From the NCBI RefSeq assembly GCF_009834125.1, contig NZ_CP047146.1, positions 2,473,501 to 2,537,500 on the forward strand: a DNA stretch of 64,000 nucleotides, read 5' to 3'. The position numbers were made by a program, and so were the translations under genes. Source of the stretch: Streptomyces sp. GS7 (GTDB taxonomy: Bacteria > Actinomycetota > Actinomycetes > Streptomycetales > Streptomycetaceae). Shown piece by piece: positions 33,291 to 41,687 of the stretch; position 1 is the stretch's first letter, and each line of letters opens with the position of its first letter. The notes under the pieces are model-generated. The model was not told the DNA's origin. It made no database searches and worked only from the letters and a program-made list of their open reading frames with translations.

Positions 33291-34781
33291 TTAGGCCGGT
33301 CCCGTACACCCGGCCGTACACCCGCCCCCGGGTGGGCCGGCCGGGACGCCGGTGCCGTCGCCCCGGCTGACCGAGCTCATGTTGAAGTCCGGCACCCGCA
33401 GCGCCGGCATCGCCGCCCGCGGGAAGTAGTCGCTCCATTCGCGCGACAGCGTCCGCTCGGTACGTCCCGCCTCCACCGCCCGGGACAGCAGGTCGACCGG
33501 CGACTCGTTGAACCGGAAGTTGTTGACCTCGCCGACGACCTCGCCGTTCTCGACGAGGTAGACGCCGTCCCGGGTCAGCCCGGTCAGCAGCAGCGTGGCC
33601 GGGTCGACCTCGCGGATGTACCAGAGGCAGGTCAGCAGCAGCGCCGGCCCTTCGTGGCCCGCGGCGGCGACCATCTCGTCCAGCGAGCGCGAACCGCCGC
33701 CCTCCAGAAGGAGGTTGTCGACGGCCGGCGCCACCGGCAGTCCGGTGAGCGCGGCGCTGTGCCGGGTGGTCGGCAGCCGGTCCAGGACCCCGTCGCGCAT
33801 CCAGTCGGTGGCGGTCAGCGGCAGCCCGTTGTCGAAGACCGAGGCGTCGTCGCCGGAGGCGTGCGCCAGGACGAACGGTGCGCACTCCAGCCCGGGGGCC
33901 CGCGGGTCGCTGCGCAGCGTCAGCGGCAGCGCGGAGAGCCGCTCGCCGACCCGGGTGCGCGCGGCGCCTTCCCCCTCGCCCGCCTTGGAGAAGACCGTAC
34001 GGCCCTCCGCGGCGTCCCGGGCCCCGGACGACCACAGCTGGTAGATCAGCAGGTCGGCGACGGCGGTCGGCGGCAGCAGCGTCTCGTAGCGGCCGGCGGG
34101 CAGCTCGATCCGCCGCTCGGCCCAGCCCAGCCGGCGGGCCAGCTCGGCGTCCAGCTCCCTGGGGTCGACGTCGGTGAAGTCGCGGGTGGCCCGGCCGGTC
34201 CACGCGGAGCGGCTGCGGTCCGGCGACTTGGCGTTCAGCTCCAGCACCCCGGTGGGCTGGTCGTGCCGCAGCCGCAGCCCGGCGGAGGTGCCCAGATATG
34301 AGGAAACGACCCCATGTTGGGCGAAGCCGTACAGCTCCCGGCCGCCGGCGCCGGCCTGCCGGAAGGACTCCCCGAGGGCCGGTGCGAAGGCCGCGAAGAC
34401 GTCCGGGGAGGTCTCGGCGGGTGCGGCGGTGAAGTCGTGGGACACCTTCTCGCCGGCGACCAGCGGCTGCGCGTCCTCGGCGGGCCCGGCGTCGCGGGCC
34501 GCCGCCTCCGCGGCCCGTACCAGCGGTTCCAGGTCGTCCGCGGTCACCGCGGACCGCGAGACCACCCCGGCCGCGGTGCCCCGGGCGCCGTCCACGGTCG
34601 CCACGACGGTCAGCGTCCGGCCGCGGGTGACGCCGTTGGTGGTGAGGGCGTTGCCCGCCCAGCGCAGGTTGGCGCTGGAGTGCTCGTCGGCGATGACCAC
34701 GCAGCCGTCGGCGCGGGACAGCTCCAGCGCCCGCTCGACGATCTCGTGCGGCCGGTTGCTGCGGATGCTGCGCGGACTCAT
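33291..34781 (-). CDS. pmbA: TldE/PmbA family metalloprotease subunit
   Basis: A 496-residue TldD/PmbA-family protein without the HExxxH motif, hence the TldE (PmbA) partner. It has the common N-terminal domain (ALTTNGVTRGRTLTV near 47) and the C-terminal barrel (LLLTGLTRDGVYLVENGEVVGEVNNFRF in separate pieces near 410-440). TldD and TldE form a heterodimeric protease acting on small peptides. AGGAGG precedes the ATG at 34781. The C-terminal 25 residues are Gly/Pro/Cys-rich. It begins 85 bases after tldD ends, which is odd because a duplicated piece of tldD lies between them. Confidence 0.88.
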   Translation of the reverse strand: MSPRSIRSNRPHEIVERALELSRADGCVVIADEHSSANLRWAGNALTTNGVTRGRTLTVVATVDGARGTAAGVVSRSAVTADDLEPLVRAAEAAARDAGPAEDAQPLVAGEKVSHDFTAAPAETSPDVFAAFAPALGESFRQAGAGGRELYGFAQHGVVSSYLGTSAGLRLRHDQPTGVLELNAKSPDRSRSAWTGRATRDFTDVDPRELDAELARRLGWAERRIELPAGRYETLLPPTAVADLLIYQLWSSGARDAAEGRTVFSKAGEGEGAARTRVGERLSALPLTLRSDPRAPGLECAPFVLAHASGDDASVFDNGLPLTATDWMRDGVLDRLPTTRHSAALTGLPVAPAVDNLLLEGGGSRSLDEMVAAAGHEGPALLLTCLWYIREVDPATLLLTGLTRDGVYLVENGEVVGEVNNFRFNESPVDLLSRAVEAGRTERTLSREWSDYFPRAAMPALRVPDFNMSSVSRGDGTGVPAGPPGGGCTAGCTGPA

Positions 34782-34870
34782 CGCCCCGCCTCCTGGCTCG
34801 TGTTGAGACTGTGCCTGCCCGGGGGGCGACCCCCGGACCCCCGGCCGATTCGGTGGTGGCGGCTGTTCAT
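34778..34870 (-). repeat. Partial duplication of the tldD 3' end
   Basis: The gap holds a 30-codon open frame starting at an ATG that overlaps the tldD stop and ending SLNTSQEAGR at the pmbA start. The tldD C-terminus is ILNTTREAGR. About 33 bases are near-identical, and both copies end in an ATGA overlap. This looks like a short duplication that separated two genes once coupled directly. Confidence 0.6.
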
Positions 34871-36399
34871 CGGCCGGCCTCCCGCGTCGTGTTGAGGATG
34901 TTGACGCCCTCGAATACCGCGGAAGGGCAGCCGTGCGAGACCGCCGCGACCTGGCCCGGCTGCGCCTTGCCGCAGTTGAACGCACCGCCCAGGACGTAGG
35001 TCTGCGGGCCCCCGAGAGCGGTCATCGACCTCCAGAAGTCGGTGGTGGTGGCCTGGTAGGCGACGTCGCGCAGCTGGCCGGCCAGCCGGCCGTTCTCGAT
35101 CCGGAAGAAACGCTGGCCGGTGAACTGGAAGTTGTAGCGCTGCATGTCGATGGACCACGAGCGGTCGCCGACCACGTAGATGCCGCGCTCCACGCCAGCG
35201 ATCAGCTCCTCCGTGGAGGGCCCGTCGGGCGCCGGCCGGAGTGAGACGTTCGCCATCCGCTGGACCGGAACATGGCTGGGGGAGTCCGCGTACGCGCAGC
35301 CGTTGGAGCGTGGAAAGCCCGTCAACTTGGCCATTCTGCGGTCGAGTTGGTAGCCGACCAGGGTGCCGTTCCGGACCAGGTCCCAGGACTGGGCGGCCAC
35401 GCCCTCGTCGTCGTAGCCGATCGTGGCGAGCCCGTGCTCGGCGGTCCGGTCGCCGGTCACGTGCATGATCGGCGAGCCGTATGCCAGCTTCCCCAGCTGG
35501 TCGAAGGTGGCGAACGAGGTCCCCGCGTACGCCGCCTCGTAGCCCAGCGCCCGGTCGAGTTCGGTGGCGTGGCCGATCGACTCGTGGATCGTGAGCCAGA
35601 GGTTGGACGGGTCCACGACCAGGTCGTACGTGCCGGGCTCGACACCGGGTGCGCGCATCTTCTCGGCGAGGTGCTCGGGGATGCGGGCCAGTTCGCCGTC
35701 CCAGTCGTAGCTGCCGTCGGTCAGGTACTCCCAGCCGCGCCCGACGGGCGGTGCGAGGGTGCGCATCGACTCGAAGTCGCCGCCGGCCGGGTCCACCGCG
35801 ACGGCGGTCAGCTGCGGATGCAGCCGGACCCGCTGCTGGGTGGTGCTGGTGCCCGCGGTGTCCGCGTAGAACTTGTTCTCCTGTACGGCCAGCAGGGAGG
35901 CGTCGGCGTGCGCCACGCCCGGCGCCGCCAGCAGCCGCGCGCTCCACTCCGCCAGCAGCCCGGACTTCTCCGCGTCCGGCACCGCGAAGGGGTTGATCTC
36001 GTACGCGGAGACCCAGGTGCGGTCGGGGTACGCGGGCTCCGCCGCCAGTTCGACCTGCTCGCCGGACCCCGCGGCCTCGATCACCTTCGCCGACAGCCTG
36101 GCCATCGCCACCGCCTGGCCGGCCACCCGCGCCGCGGCGTCCATCGTCAGGTCGACCCCGGACGCGAACCCCCAGGCGCCGCCGTGCACCACGCGGACCG
36201 CGTACCCGAGGTCGGTGGTGTCCGAGGTGCCCGACGTCCGGGCGTCCCGCAGCCGCCAGGAGGCGCTGCGCACCCGTTCCAGGCGGAAGTCGGCGTGCTC
36301 GGCGCCCAGCGCGCGGGCGCGGGCCAGCGCGGCGTCGGCCAGCGCGCGCAGCGGCAGCGCGAGGAAGGTCTCGTCAAGGTCGTGGGGTGCAGCGGGCAC
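34867..36399 (-). CDS. tldD: TldD family metalloprotease subunit
   Basis: A 510-residue protein with the metal motif HESIGH near residue 277 (HExxxH) and a conserved Cys in AFNCGKAQPGQ near 474, both expected of TldD. It pairs with the PmbA/TldE protein encoded next. In other bacteria the dimer degrades unfolded peptides or matures peptide antibiotics; no such cluster is seen here. The start at 36399 is ATG. It is divergent from fabG, with 160 bases between. Confidence 0.9.
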   Translation of the reverse strand: MPAAPHDLDETFLALPLRALADAALARARALGAEHADFRLERVRSASWRLRDARTSGTSDTTDLGYAVRVVHGGAWGFASGVDLTMDAAARVAGQAVAMARLSAKVIEAAGSGEQVELAAEPAYPDRTWVSAYEINPFAVPDAEKSGLLAEWSARLLAAPGVAHADASLLAVQENKFYADTAGTSTTQQRVRLHPQLTAVAVDPAGGDFESMRTLAPPVGRGWEYLTDGSYDWDGELARIPEHLAEKMRAPGVEPGTYDLVVDPSNLWLTIHESIGHATELDRALGYEAAYAGTSFATFDQLGKLAYGSPIMHVTGDRTAEHGLATIGYDDEGVAAQSWDLVRNGTLVGYQLDRRMAKLTGFPRSNGCAYADSPSHVPVQRMANVSLRPAPDGPSTEELIAGVERGIYVVGDRSWSIDMQRYNFQFTGQRFFRIENGRLAGQLRDVAYQATTTDFWRSMTALGGPQTYVLGGAFNCGKAQPGQVAAVSHGCPSAVFEGVNILNTTREAGR

Positions 36400-36559
36400 G
36401 GCGTCCTCCCGTAGTCGGCGGATGCATCATGCCCCGGATCTGTGGAGACCCGACAGTGACCGGGGCGCGCCCCTGTTCGGGCCCGATTCCCCGTATCGGT
36501 GCCGTGACCGCTAGTTTCGTACCGAACGCAAGACGACAGGACACGGAAAGGGTGATCTC

Positions 36560-37264
36560 TTGAGCCGCTCGGTTCTGGTCACCGGAGGCAACCGCGGCAT
36601 CGGCCTGGCCATTGCCCGTGCCTTCGCCGAGGCAGGCGACAAGGTCGCCATCACCTACCGCTCGGGCGAGCCGCCCGCCGGTTTTTTGGCCGTGAAGTGC
36701 GACATCACGGACCCCGAGCAGGTCGAGCAGGCGTACAAGGAGATCGAGGAGAAGCAGGGCGCGGTCGAGGTGCTGGTGGCCAACGCCGGCGTCACCCGCG
36801 ACCAGCTGCTCATGCGGATGTCCGAGGAGGACTTCAGCTCGGTCCTGGAGACCAACCTCACCGGCACGTTCCGGGTGGTCAAGCGCGCCAACCGCGCGAT
36901 GCTGCGGGCCCGCAAGGGGCGGATCGTCCTGATCTCGTCGGTGGTCGGCCTGATGGGCGCCGCCGGCCAGGCGAACTACGCCGCCTCGAAGGCCGGTCTG
37001 GTCGGCTTCGCCCGTTCGCTCGCGCGTGAGCTGGGCAGCCGCAACATCACCGTCAACGTCGTCGCGCCCGGTTTCGTGGACACGGACATGACCCGGGTGC
37101 TCAGCGACGAGCAGCGGGAGAGCATCGTGAAGCAGGTGCCGCTGGCGCGTTACGCGCAGCCCGAGGAAGTCGCCGCCTCGGTCCGTTTCCTGGCTTCCGA
37201 CGAGGCCGCGTACATCACTGGAGCCGTCATTCCCGTCGACGGCGGATTGGGCATGGGGCACTGA
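36560..37264 (+). CDS. fabG: 3-oxoacyl-[acyl-carrier-protein] reductase
   Basis: A 234-residue NADPH-dependent SDR of fatty acid synthase II. Motifs: VTGGNRGIGLA (residues 7-17), VANAGVTRDQLL near 73, Ser in LISSVVGLMG near 125 and YAASKAG near 138. The start is TTG at 36560, behind GAAAGGG, since the nearby GTG is out of frame. It lies 5 bases before fabI, forming a two-gene reductive pair; from memory this equals SCO1815-SCO1814. Confidence 0.92.
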   Translation: MSRSVLVTGGNRGIGLAIARAFAEAGDKVAITYRSGEPPAGFLAVKCDITDPEQVEQAYKEIEEKQGAVEVLVANAGVTRDQLLMRMSEEDFSSVLETNLTGTFRVVKRANRAMLRARKGRIVLISSVVGLMGAAGQANYAASKAGLVGFARSLARELGSRNITVNVVAPGFVDTDMTRVLSDEQRESIVKQVPLARYAQPEEVAASVRFLASDEAAYITGAVIPVDGGLGMGH

Positions 37265-37269
37265 GCACG

Positions 37270-38049
37270 ATGACGAACACGAGCGGAATTCTCGCCGGCA
37301 AGCGCATCCTGATCACGGGTGTGCTGATGGAGTCCTCGATCGCCTTCCACGCGGCCAAGGTCGCGCAGGAGCAGGGCGCCGAGGTCATCCTGACCGCGTT
37401 CCCGCGGCCGACGCTCACCGAGCGCATCGCCAAGAAGCTGCCCAGGCCGGCCAAGGTCGTCGAGCTGGACGTGACCAACCAGGAGCACCTGGACCGGCTG
37501 GAGGGCGTGGTCCGCGAGGAACTGGGCGGCCTGGACGGCATCGTCCACTCCATCGGCTTCGCCCCGCAGGACGCCCTGGGCGGCAACTTCCTCAACACGC
37601 CCTACGAGTCGGTCGCCACGGCCATGCACGTCTCGGCGTTCTCCCTGAAGTCGCTGACCATGGCCTGCCTGCCGCTGATGCCGGACGAGGGCGGCTCGGT
37701 GGTCGGCCTGACCTTCGACGCCCAGTTCGCCTGGCCGCAGTACGACTGGATGGGCCCGGCCAAGGCCGCCCTTGAGGCCACCAACCGCTACATGGCGCGT
37801 GACCTCGGCAAGCGGAACATCCGCTGCAACCTCATCTCGGCGGGCCCGATCGGCTCGATGGCCGCCAAGTCCATCCCGGGCTTCTCGGACCTGGCCAAGG
37901 TGTGGGACACCCGCTCCCCGCTGCAGTGGGACATGGCCGACCCGGAGCCCGCGGGCCGCGGCATCGTCGCCCTGCTGTCGGACTTCTTCCCGAAGACCAC
38001 CGGCGAGATCATCCACGTCGACGGCGGCGTGCACATGATGGGCGCCTGA
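37270..38049 (+). CDS. fabI: Enoyl-[acyl-carrier-protein] reductase
   Basis: A 259-residue InhA/FabI-type NADH-dependent reductase completing each chain-elongation round. Motifs: GKRILITGVLMESSIAFHAA near residue 10, SIGFAPQDALGG near 93, Tyr and Lys in YDWMGPAKAALEATNRYMA near 158 and GEIIHVDGGVHMMGA at the end. It is co-transcribed with fabG and ends before a strong terminator at 38066-38102. Confidence 0.94.
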   Translation: MTNTSGILAGKRILITGVLMESSIAFHAAKVAQEQGAEVILTAFPRPTLTERIAKKLPRPAKVVELDVTNQEHLDRLEGVVREELGGLDGIVHSIGFAPQDALGGNFLNTPYESVATAMHVSAFSLKSLTMACLPLMPDEGGSVVGLTFDAQFAWPQYDWMGPAKAALEATNRYMARDLGKRNIRCNLISAGPIGSMAAKSIPGFSDLAKVWDTRSPLQWDMADPEPAGRGIVALLSDFFPKTTGEIIHVDGGVHMMGA

Positions 38050-38065
38050 TACCCGTCGCGCTTCC

Positions 38066-38102
38066 GTACCGCCCGTCCCGGTCCTGCCGGGGCGGGCGGT
38101 AC
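38066..38102. terminator. Bidirectional terminator between fabI and the GntR gene
   Basis: GTACCGCCCGTCCCGG (38066-38081) pairs with CCGGGGCGGGCGGTAC (38087-38102), one G/T-type mismatch, loop TCCTG. Confidence 0.87.
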
Positions 38103-38128
38103 GCGTTTCGGGGCCCGGAGCCCGCGGA

Positions 38129-38812
38129 TCAGTCGCGCTCCACGAGGGTGCCCCGGCACCCGAAGGAATGGGTGCTCGCCTCGGAGGCGGCCAGGTCGCC
38201 GTCGCCCGCGCGGATCGCCGCCACCAGGCGGGCATGGTCCATGTGCGCCTCGGGCCGCAGCACCTCGCCGACGTCGGCCCGCAGGAACTCGCGCAGCACG
38301 CCCCCGAGGTCGGCGTAGATCTCGGCCAGTACGTCGTTGTGCGAGGCCGCCACCACCGCCATGTGCAGGGTCGCGTCCGCCTCGACGAACGCCTCGGCGG
38401 CACCGGACCGCCAGGCGTGCTCGCGCCGTTCCAGCAGCGCGTCGAGCTGCCGCAGGTCCGCTTCCGTGCGGCGGTCGGCGGCCAGCCGGGCGGCTGCCGC
38501 CTCCAGGGCGCTGCGCAGCTCGGCGACGTGCACGGGGTCGGCCTCCGCGAACCGGCGGTTCATGACCCCGGCGAGCTCGCTGGTCGCGACCACGTAGGTG
38601 CCGGACCCCTGCCGGATGTCGAGCAGTCCGTTGTGCGCCAGAGCCCGGACGGCCTCGCGGACGGTGTTGCGGGCCACCCCGAGCTGCTCCACGAGCTCCG
38701 GCTCGGTCGGGATGCGGGACCCCACCGGCCAGTCGCCGGACGTGATCTGGGCGCGCAGCTGCGCGATCACCTGGTCGGCCAGGGCGGACCGGCGGGGCGA
38801 GGTCAGGGGCAT
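38129..38812 (-). CDS. GntR/FadR-subfamily transcriptional regulator
   Basis: A 227-residue regulator. N-terminal winged HTH, residues 9-75 (ALADQVIAQLRAQITSGDW ... ELVEQLGVARNTVREAVRAL), then an all-helical FCD ligand domain (ELRSALEAAAARLAADRRTE ... DATLHMAVVAASHNDVLAE) with metal-site His. It is divergent from the MFS gene whose promoter holds a likely site. The ligand is unknown; FCD members bind small organic acids. Confidence 0.9.
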   Translation of the reverse strand: MPLTSPRRSALADQVIAQLRAQITSGDWPVGSRIPTEPELVEQLGVARNTVREAVRALAHNGLLDIRQGSGTYVVATSELAGVMNRRFAEADPVHVAELRSALEAAAARLAADRRTEADLRQLDALLERREHAWRSGAAEAFVEADATLHMAVVAASHNDVLAEIYADLGGVLREFLRADVGEVLRPEAHMDHARLVAAIRAGDGDLAASEASTHSFGCRGTLVERD

Positions 38813-38922
38813 GGCGGGGCTCCGGGGTGCGGGGGCCTGTGGGCCGGAAGGACGGTGGCGGCGCGGGCGGGCTGCCGGGGGCCGGGCCGCCGTGGGGGCC
38901 TGATGAGGCTACCGACAAAGAC

Positions 38923-38953
38923 TGGACAACCATTCATCCCATGATTCTATGAT
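38923..38953 (+). promoter_or_regulatory. MFS promoter with overlapping regulator site
   Basis: TATGAT (38948-38953) is a near-perfect -10 box 7 bases before the ATG. TGGACAACCA (38923-38932) overlaps the -35 area and has the TGG-N4-CCA symmetry that FadR-type regulators use. Confidence 0.55.
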
Positions 38954-38960
38954 GGCTCGC

Positions 38961-40295
38961 ATGGCACATCACGACCTCGCGACCCTCGGCGCGGCCGCCG
39001 AGCCCTCGACGACCTCCCCGCCCCAGCTCCCCGACGGTGCCGGCCCGTCGCGGCCCGCCGCCGAAGAGGCTGTACCGAAGCACTCCCGGGAAGCCGGACC
39101 CGCCGCCCGCTGGCTGCCGCGGATCGTGATCGCCGGTCTCGTCCTGGCCGCACTCAACCTCCGCCCCGCCATCACCAGCCTCGGCGCGCTCATGAAGGAG
39201 GTCCGCGACGGGCTCGGCATGAGCGGCACCGTCGCCGGCCTGCTGACCTCCGTACCGGCCCTGTGCTTCGCGGTGTTCGGCATCGCCGCGCCCCGGCTGG
39301 CCAGGCGCTGGGGGCCAGGCGCGATCGTGTGCGCCGGTATGGCGGCGATCGCGGTGGGTGTCGCGGTACGGCCGTACGCCGGCGGCACCGCCGGCTTCCT
39401 CGCCGGCAGCGCCCTGGCGCTGGCCGGAATCGCGGTCAGCAATGTCCTGCTGCCGGTGGTCATCAAGACCTGGTTCCCCCGGCGGGTCGGCCCGATGACC
39501 GGGCTGTACTCGATGGCGCTGGCCCTGGGCACCTCGCTCGCCGCGGCGCTCACCGTTCCCATGACCGGTGCGCTGGGCGGCAGTTGGCGCACCGGCCTGA
39601 CCGTCTGGGCGCTGCTCGCCGCGCTCGCCGTGCTGCCCTGGCTCGTCGTCGTACGGCAGCGGCGGACCGCCCCGGAGGCGCCCCGGAGCGGTGCGCGGGC
39701 TCCCGGGGCGGCGCCCCTGCGGATCACCTCGTCGCCGACCGCCTGGGCGCTGGGCGTCTTCTTCGGCCTCCAGGCGACCGCCGCGTACATCACGATGGGG
39801 TGGATGCCGCAGATCTTCCGCGACGCCGGGGTCTCGGCGGGCACCGCGGGCGTGCTCCTCGCCGTCACGATGGCGGTCGGTGTCCCGCTCTCCTTCGTGC
39901 TGCCCTCGCTGGCGTCCCGGATGCGGCACCAGGGTCCGTTGGTGGCGGTCCTCGGGCTCTGCGGGCTGGCCGGTTACACCGGGCTGTGGCTGGCCCCGGC
40001 CACCGGCTCCTGGGCCTGGGCGCTGCTGATGGGCGTCGCCAACTGCGCGTTCCCGCTTGCCCTGACGATGATCGGGATGCGTGCGTCGAGCCCCGCCGGG
40101 GTCGTCAAGCTCTCCGCCTTCGCGCAGAGCGTCGGCTATCTGATCTCCATCCCCGGGCCGCTCCTGGTCGGCACGCTCTACCAGCACAGCGGCGGCTGGG
40201 GGCTGCCGATCGCGCTGATGGCCGGGCTGATGGTGCCGCAGATCGCGGTGGGCGTGCTGGCCGGCCGGGACCGTCGTATCGAGGACGAGCGGTGA
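38961..40295 (+). CDS. MFS transporter, CynX/NimT type
   Basis: A 444-residue transporter with 12 membrane segments. The signature LNLRPAITSLGALMKEVR near residue 62 and KTWFPRRVGPMTGLYSMALA near 172 place it in the cyanate/nitroimidazole group. The N-terminal 50 residues are hydrophilic and Pro/Ser-rich. ATG at 38961 is chosen because the -10 box lies exactly 7 bases upstream; ATGs at 38949 and 38952 lie within that box. The divergent GntR gene probably controls it. The substrate is unknown. Confidence 0.87.
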   Translation: MAHHDLATLGAAAEPSTTSPPQLPDGAGPSRPAAEEAVPKHSREAGPAARWLPRIVIAGLVLAALNLRPAITSLGALMKEVRDGLGMSGTVAGLLTSVPALCFAVFGIAAPRLARRWGPGAIVCAGMAAIAVGVAVRPYAGGTAGFLAGSALALAGIAVSNVLLPVVIKTWFPRRVGPMTGLYSMALALGTSLAAALTVPMTGALGGSWRTGLTVWALLAALAVLPWLVVVRQRRTAPEAPRSGARAPGAAPLRITSSPTAWALGVFFGLQATAAYITMGWMPQIFRDAGVSAGTAGVLLAVTMAVGVPLSFVLPSLASRMRHQGPLVAVLGLCGLAGYTGLWLAPATGSWAWALLMGVANCAFPLALTMIGMRASSPAGVVKLSAFAQSVGYLISIPGPLLVGTLYQHSGGWGLPIALMAGLMVPQIAVGVLAGRDRRIEDER

Positions 40296-40353
40296 GCGCC
40301 CTGGGGTGAGCCCTGGCCGGACGGGCGCGGACGGCGGGTGCGACACTGGGCGC

Positions 40354-40470
40354 ATGCCAGTGCTCGAACCGAATCCGCAGGGCAGCCAGAAGAAGCTGCT
40401 GCTCGTCCTGGGCCTCATGCTCGGGGTGACCGTCGTCGTCGCGATCGTCGCGAGTATCGCGGCGCCCTGA
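40354..40470 (+). CDS. Tiny membrane protein, SGM_5486 transporter-associated family
   Basis: A 38-residue protein, MPVLEPNPQGSQKKLLLVLG at the start, then one helix (about 15-36, LLVLGLMLGVTVVVAIVASI). GACACT lies 6 bases before ATG 40354, a leaderless signature. It matches, from memory, the SGM_5486 transporter-associated protein family, which sits downstream of CynX-type MFS genes. It probably binds or modulates the transporter; that is inference. Confidence 0.82.
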   Translation: MPVLEPNPQGSQKKLLLVLGLMLGVTVVVAIVASIAAP

Positions 40471-40679
40471 GCGAGCGGCGGCCCGGCCCGGGGACACCGG
40501 AACCGGGCCGGCGGTGGGGATATCCCCCCGTCCCCTAGGGGGCCGGTGTCAGGGACAAGTGGGTGGCTTCCCGGATGGGAACGGCCGCCGGAGATCCGTA
40601 GTTTCGAAGTGCACCGCACAGCGCGGTGGGCGCACCGCAGCGGTGGTGCGCCGTCCTTCGAACCGCTCTGGAGACCGCC

Positions 40680-40898
40680 ATGTCCGCCGCGTTCCACCGC
40701 CCGTCCGCAGCGAAGGCCCCCGGCCTGTGGGAGGCGCTGCCGTGGTGGGCGCTGGCGCTGCCGGTGGTCTCCTTCATAGCCCTGCTGGTGCTGGTGGCGA
40801 ATCCCGGCGAGGCGAGCGCGGCCGGTGCGGGGAGTGTTCCGCAGGGCCTGGCGCCGCTGCTGGATTTCCTCGCCCGCGTGGTCGGGATCGGCAGGTGA
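40680..40898 (+). CDS. Small single-span membrane protein
   Basis: A 72-residue protein with one helix, about residues 20-42 (LPWWALALPVVSFIALLVLV), an Ala/Gly turn and an amphipathic C-terminus (GLAPLLDFLARVVGIGR). ATG at 40680 has CTGGAG 7 bases before it. No family is recognised; sequence conservation among streptomycetes is expected from codon use but not shown. Confidence 0.72.
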   Translation: MSAAFHRPSAAKAPGLWEALPWWALALPVVSFIALLVLVANPGEASAAGAGSVPQGLAPLLDFLARVVGIGR

Positions 40899-41010
40899 GC
40901 GCCGTGCGCGCCCGGGTGCGCACGGCGGCGCCGCCCGGGGGGTCACCCGGCAGGGGGGAGCGCTTCAACACCCCGAGCCGGGCGCGGGGATTCATGCGAA
41001 GCTGGGACAC

Positions 41011-41529
41011 ATGAGCGTCGATACACCCCGCCGGATTGTCCTGCTCCGACACGCGAAGGCCGAATGGTCGGAGGTGGACGACCACGACCGTCCGCTTACC
41101 GATCGTGGCCGCAAGGATGCCCCGGTCGCCGGCCGCTGGCTGGCCAGGGCGGGGGTCACCCCCGACCTGACCCTGTGCTCGACCGCCGCCCGCACCCGTG
41201 AGACCTGGAAGCTCGCCGTCCACGAGCTCCCGCAGCGCCCCAAGACCGTCTATGAGGAGCGGCTCTACGAAGCCTCCCTCGGCGAGCTGCTCGCGCTGCT
41301 GAACGAGACCTCGGACGACGTCAGCGATCTGCTGGTGGTCGGGCACAACCCGGGGATGCACGCCCTCGCCGACGCCCTGGCCGGTGAGGCCGACGGCGAT
41401 CTGCTGCCGCAGATGCACCGCAGCGGCTTTCCGACGGCCGCGATGGCCGTGCTCACCTTCAACGGTTCGTGGAAGGCGGTCGAGCACGGCGTGGGGCGCC
41501 TCGTCGCGTACTGGACGCCGCAGGACTGA
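41011..41529 (+). CDS. SixA-type histidine phosphatase family protein
   Basis: A 172-residue phosphohistidine-type phosphatase. The catalytic RHG is RHA here, as in SixA: IVLLRHAKAEWS near residue 9, the second His in LLVVGHNPGMHALA near 106, and DDHDRPLTDRGRKDA near 23. Substrates could be phospho-His proteins or small phosphates. GAAGCT 7 bases before ATG suggests a leaderless mRNA. A perfect 18-base hairpin follows. Confidence 0.88.
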   Translation: MSVDTPRRIVLLRHAKAEWSEVDDHDRPLTDRGRKDAPVAGRWLARAGVTPDLTLCSTAARTRETWKLAVHELPQRPKTVYEERLYEASLGELLALLNETSDDVSDLLVVGHNPGMHALADALAGEADGDLLPQMHRSGFPTAAMAVLTFNGSWKAVEHGVGRLVAYWTPQD

Positions 41530-41582
41530 GACCGCCGGCCGCTGTCGGCGGGACGGCGAGCGGCCGGGACGGTGGAAGACCG

Positions 41583-41623
41583 GGCATGAGGCCCCGGCGC
41601 GGGATGCGCCGGGGCCTCATGCC
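41583..41623. terminator. Bidirectional terminator between sixA-like gene and serB
   Basis: A perfect 18-base stem (41583-41600 with 41606-41623), loop GGGAT. Confidence 0.9.
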
Positions 41624-41687
41624 GTTGTTGATGTCCAGCCGGTCGGCCGGTGCCGGGGTGCCACGGCCGGCGGAGTGTCTCCGCAGG

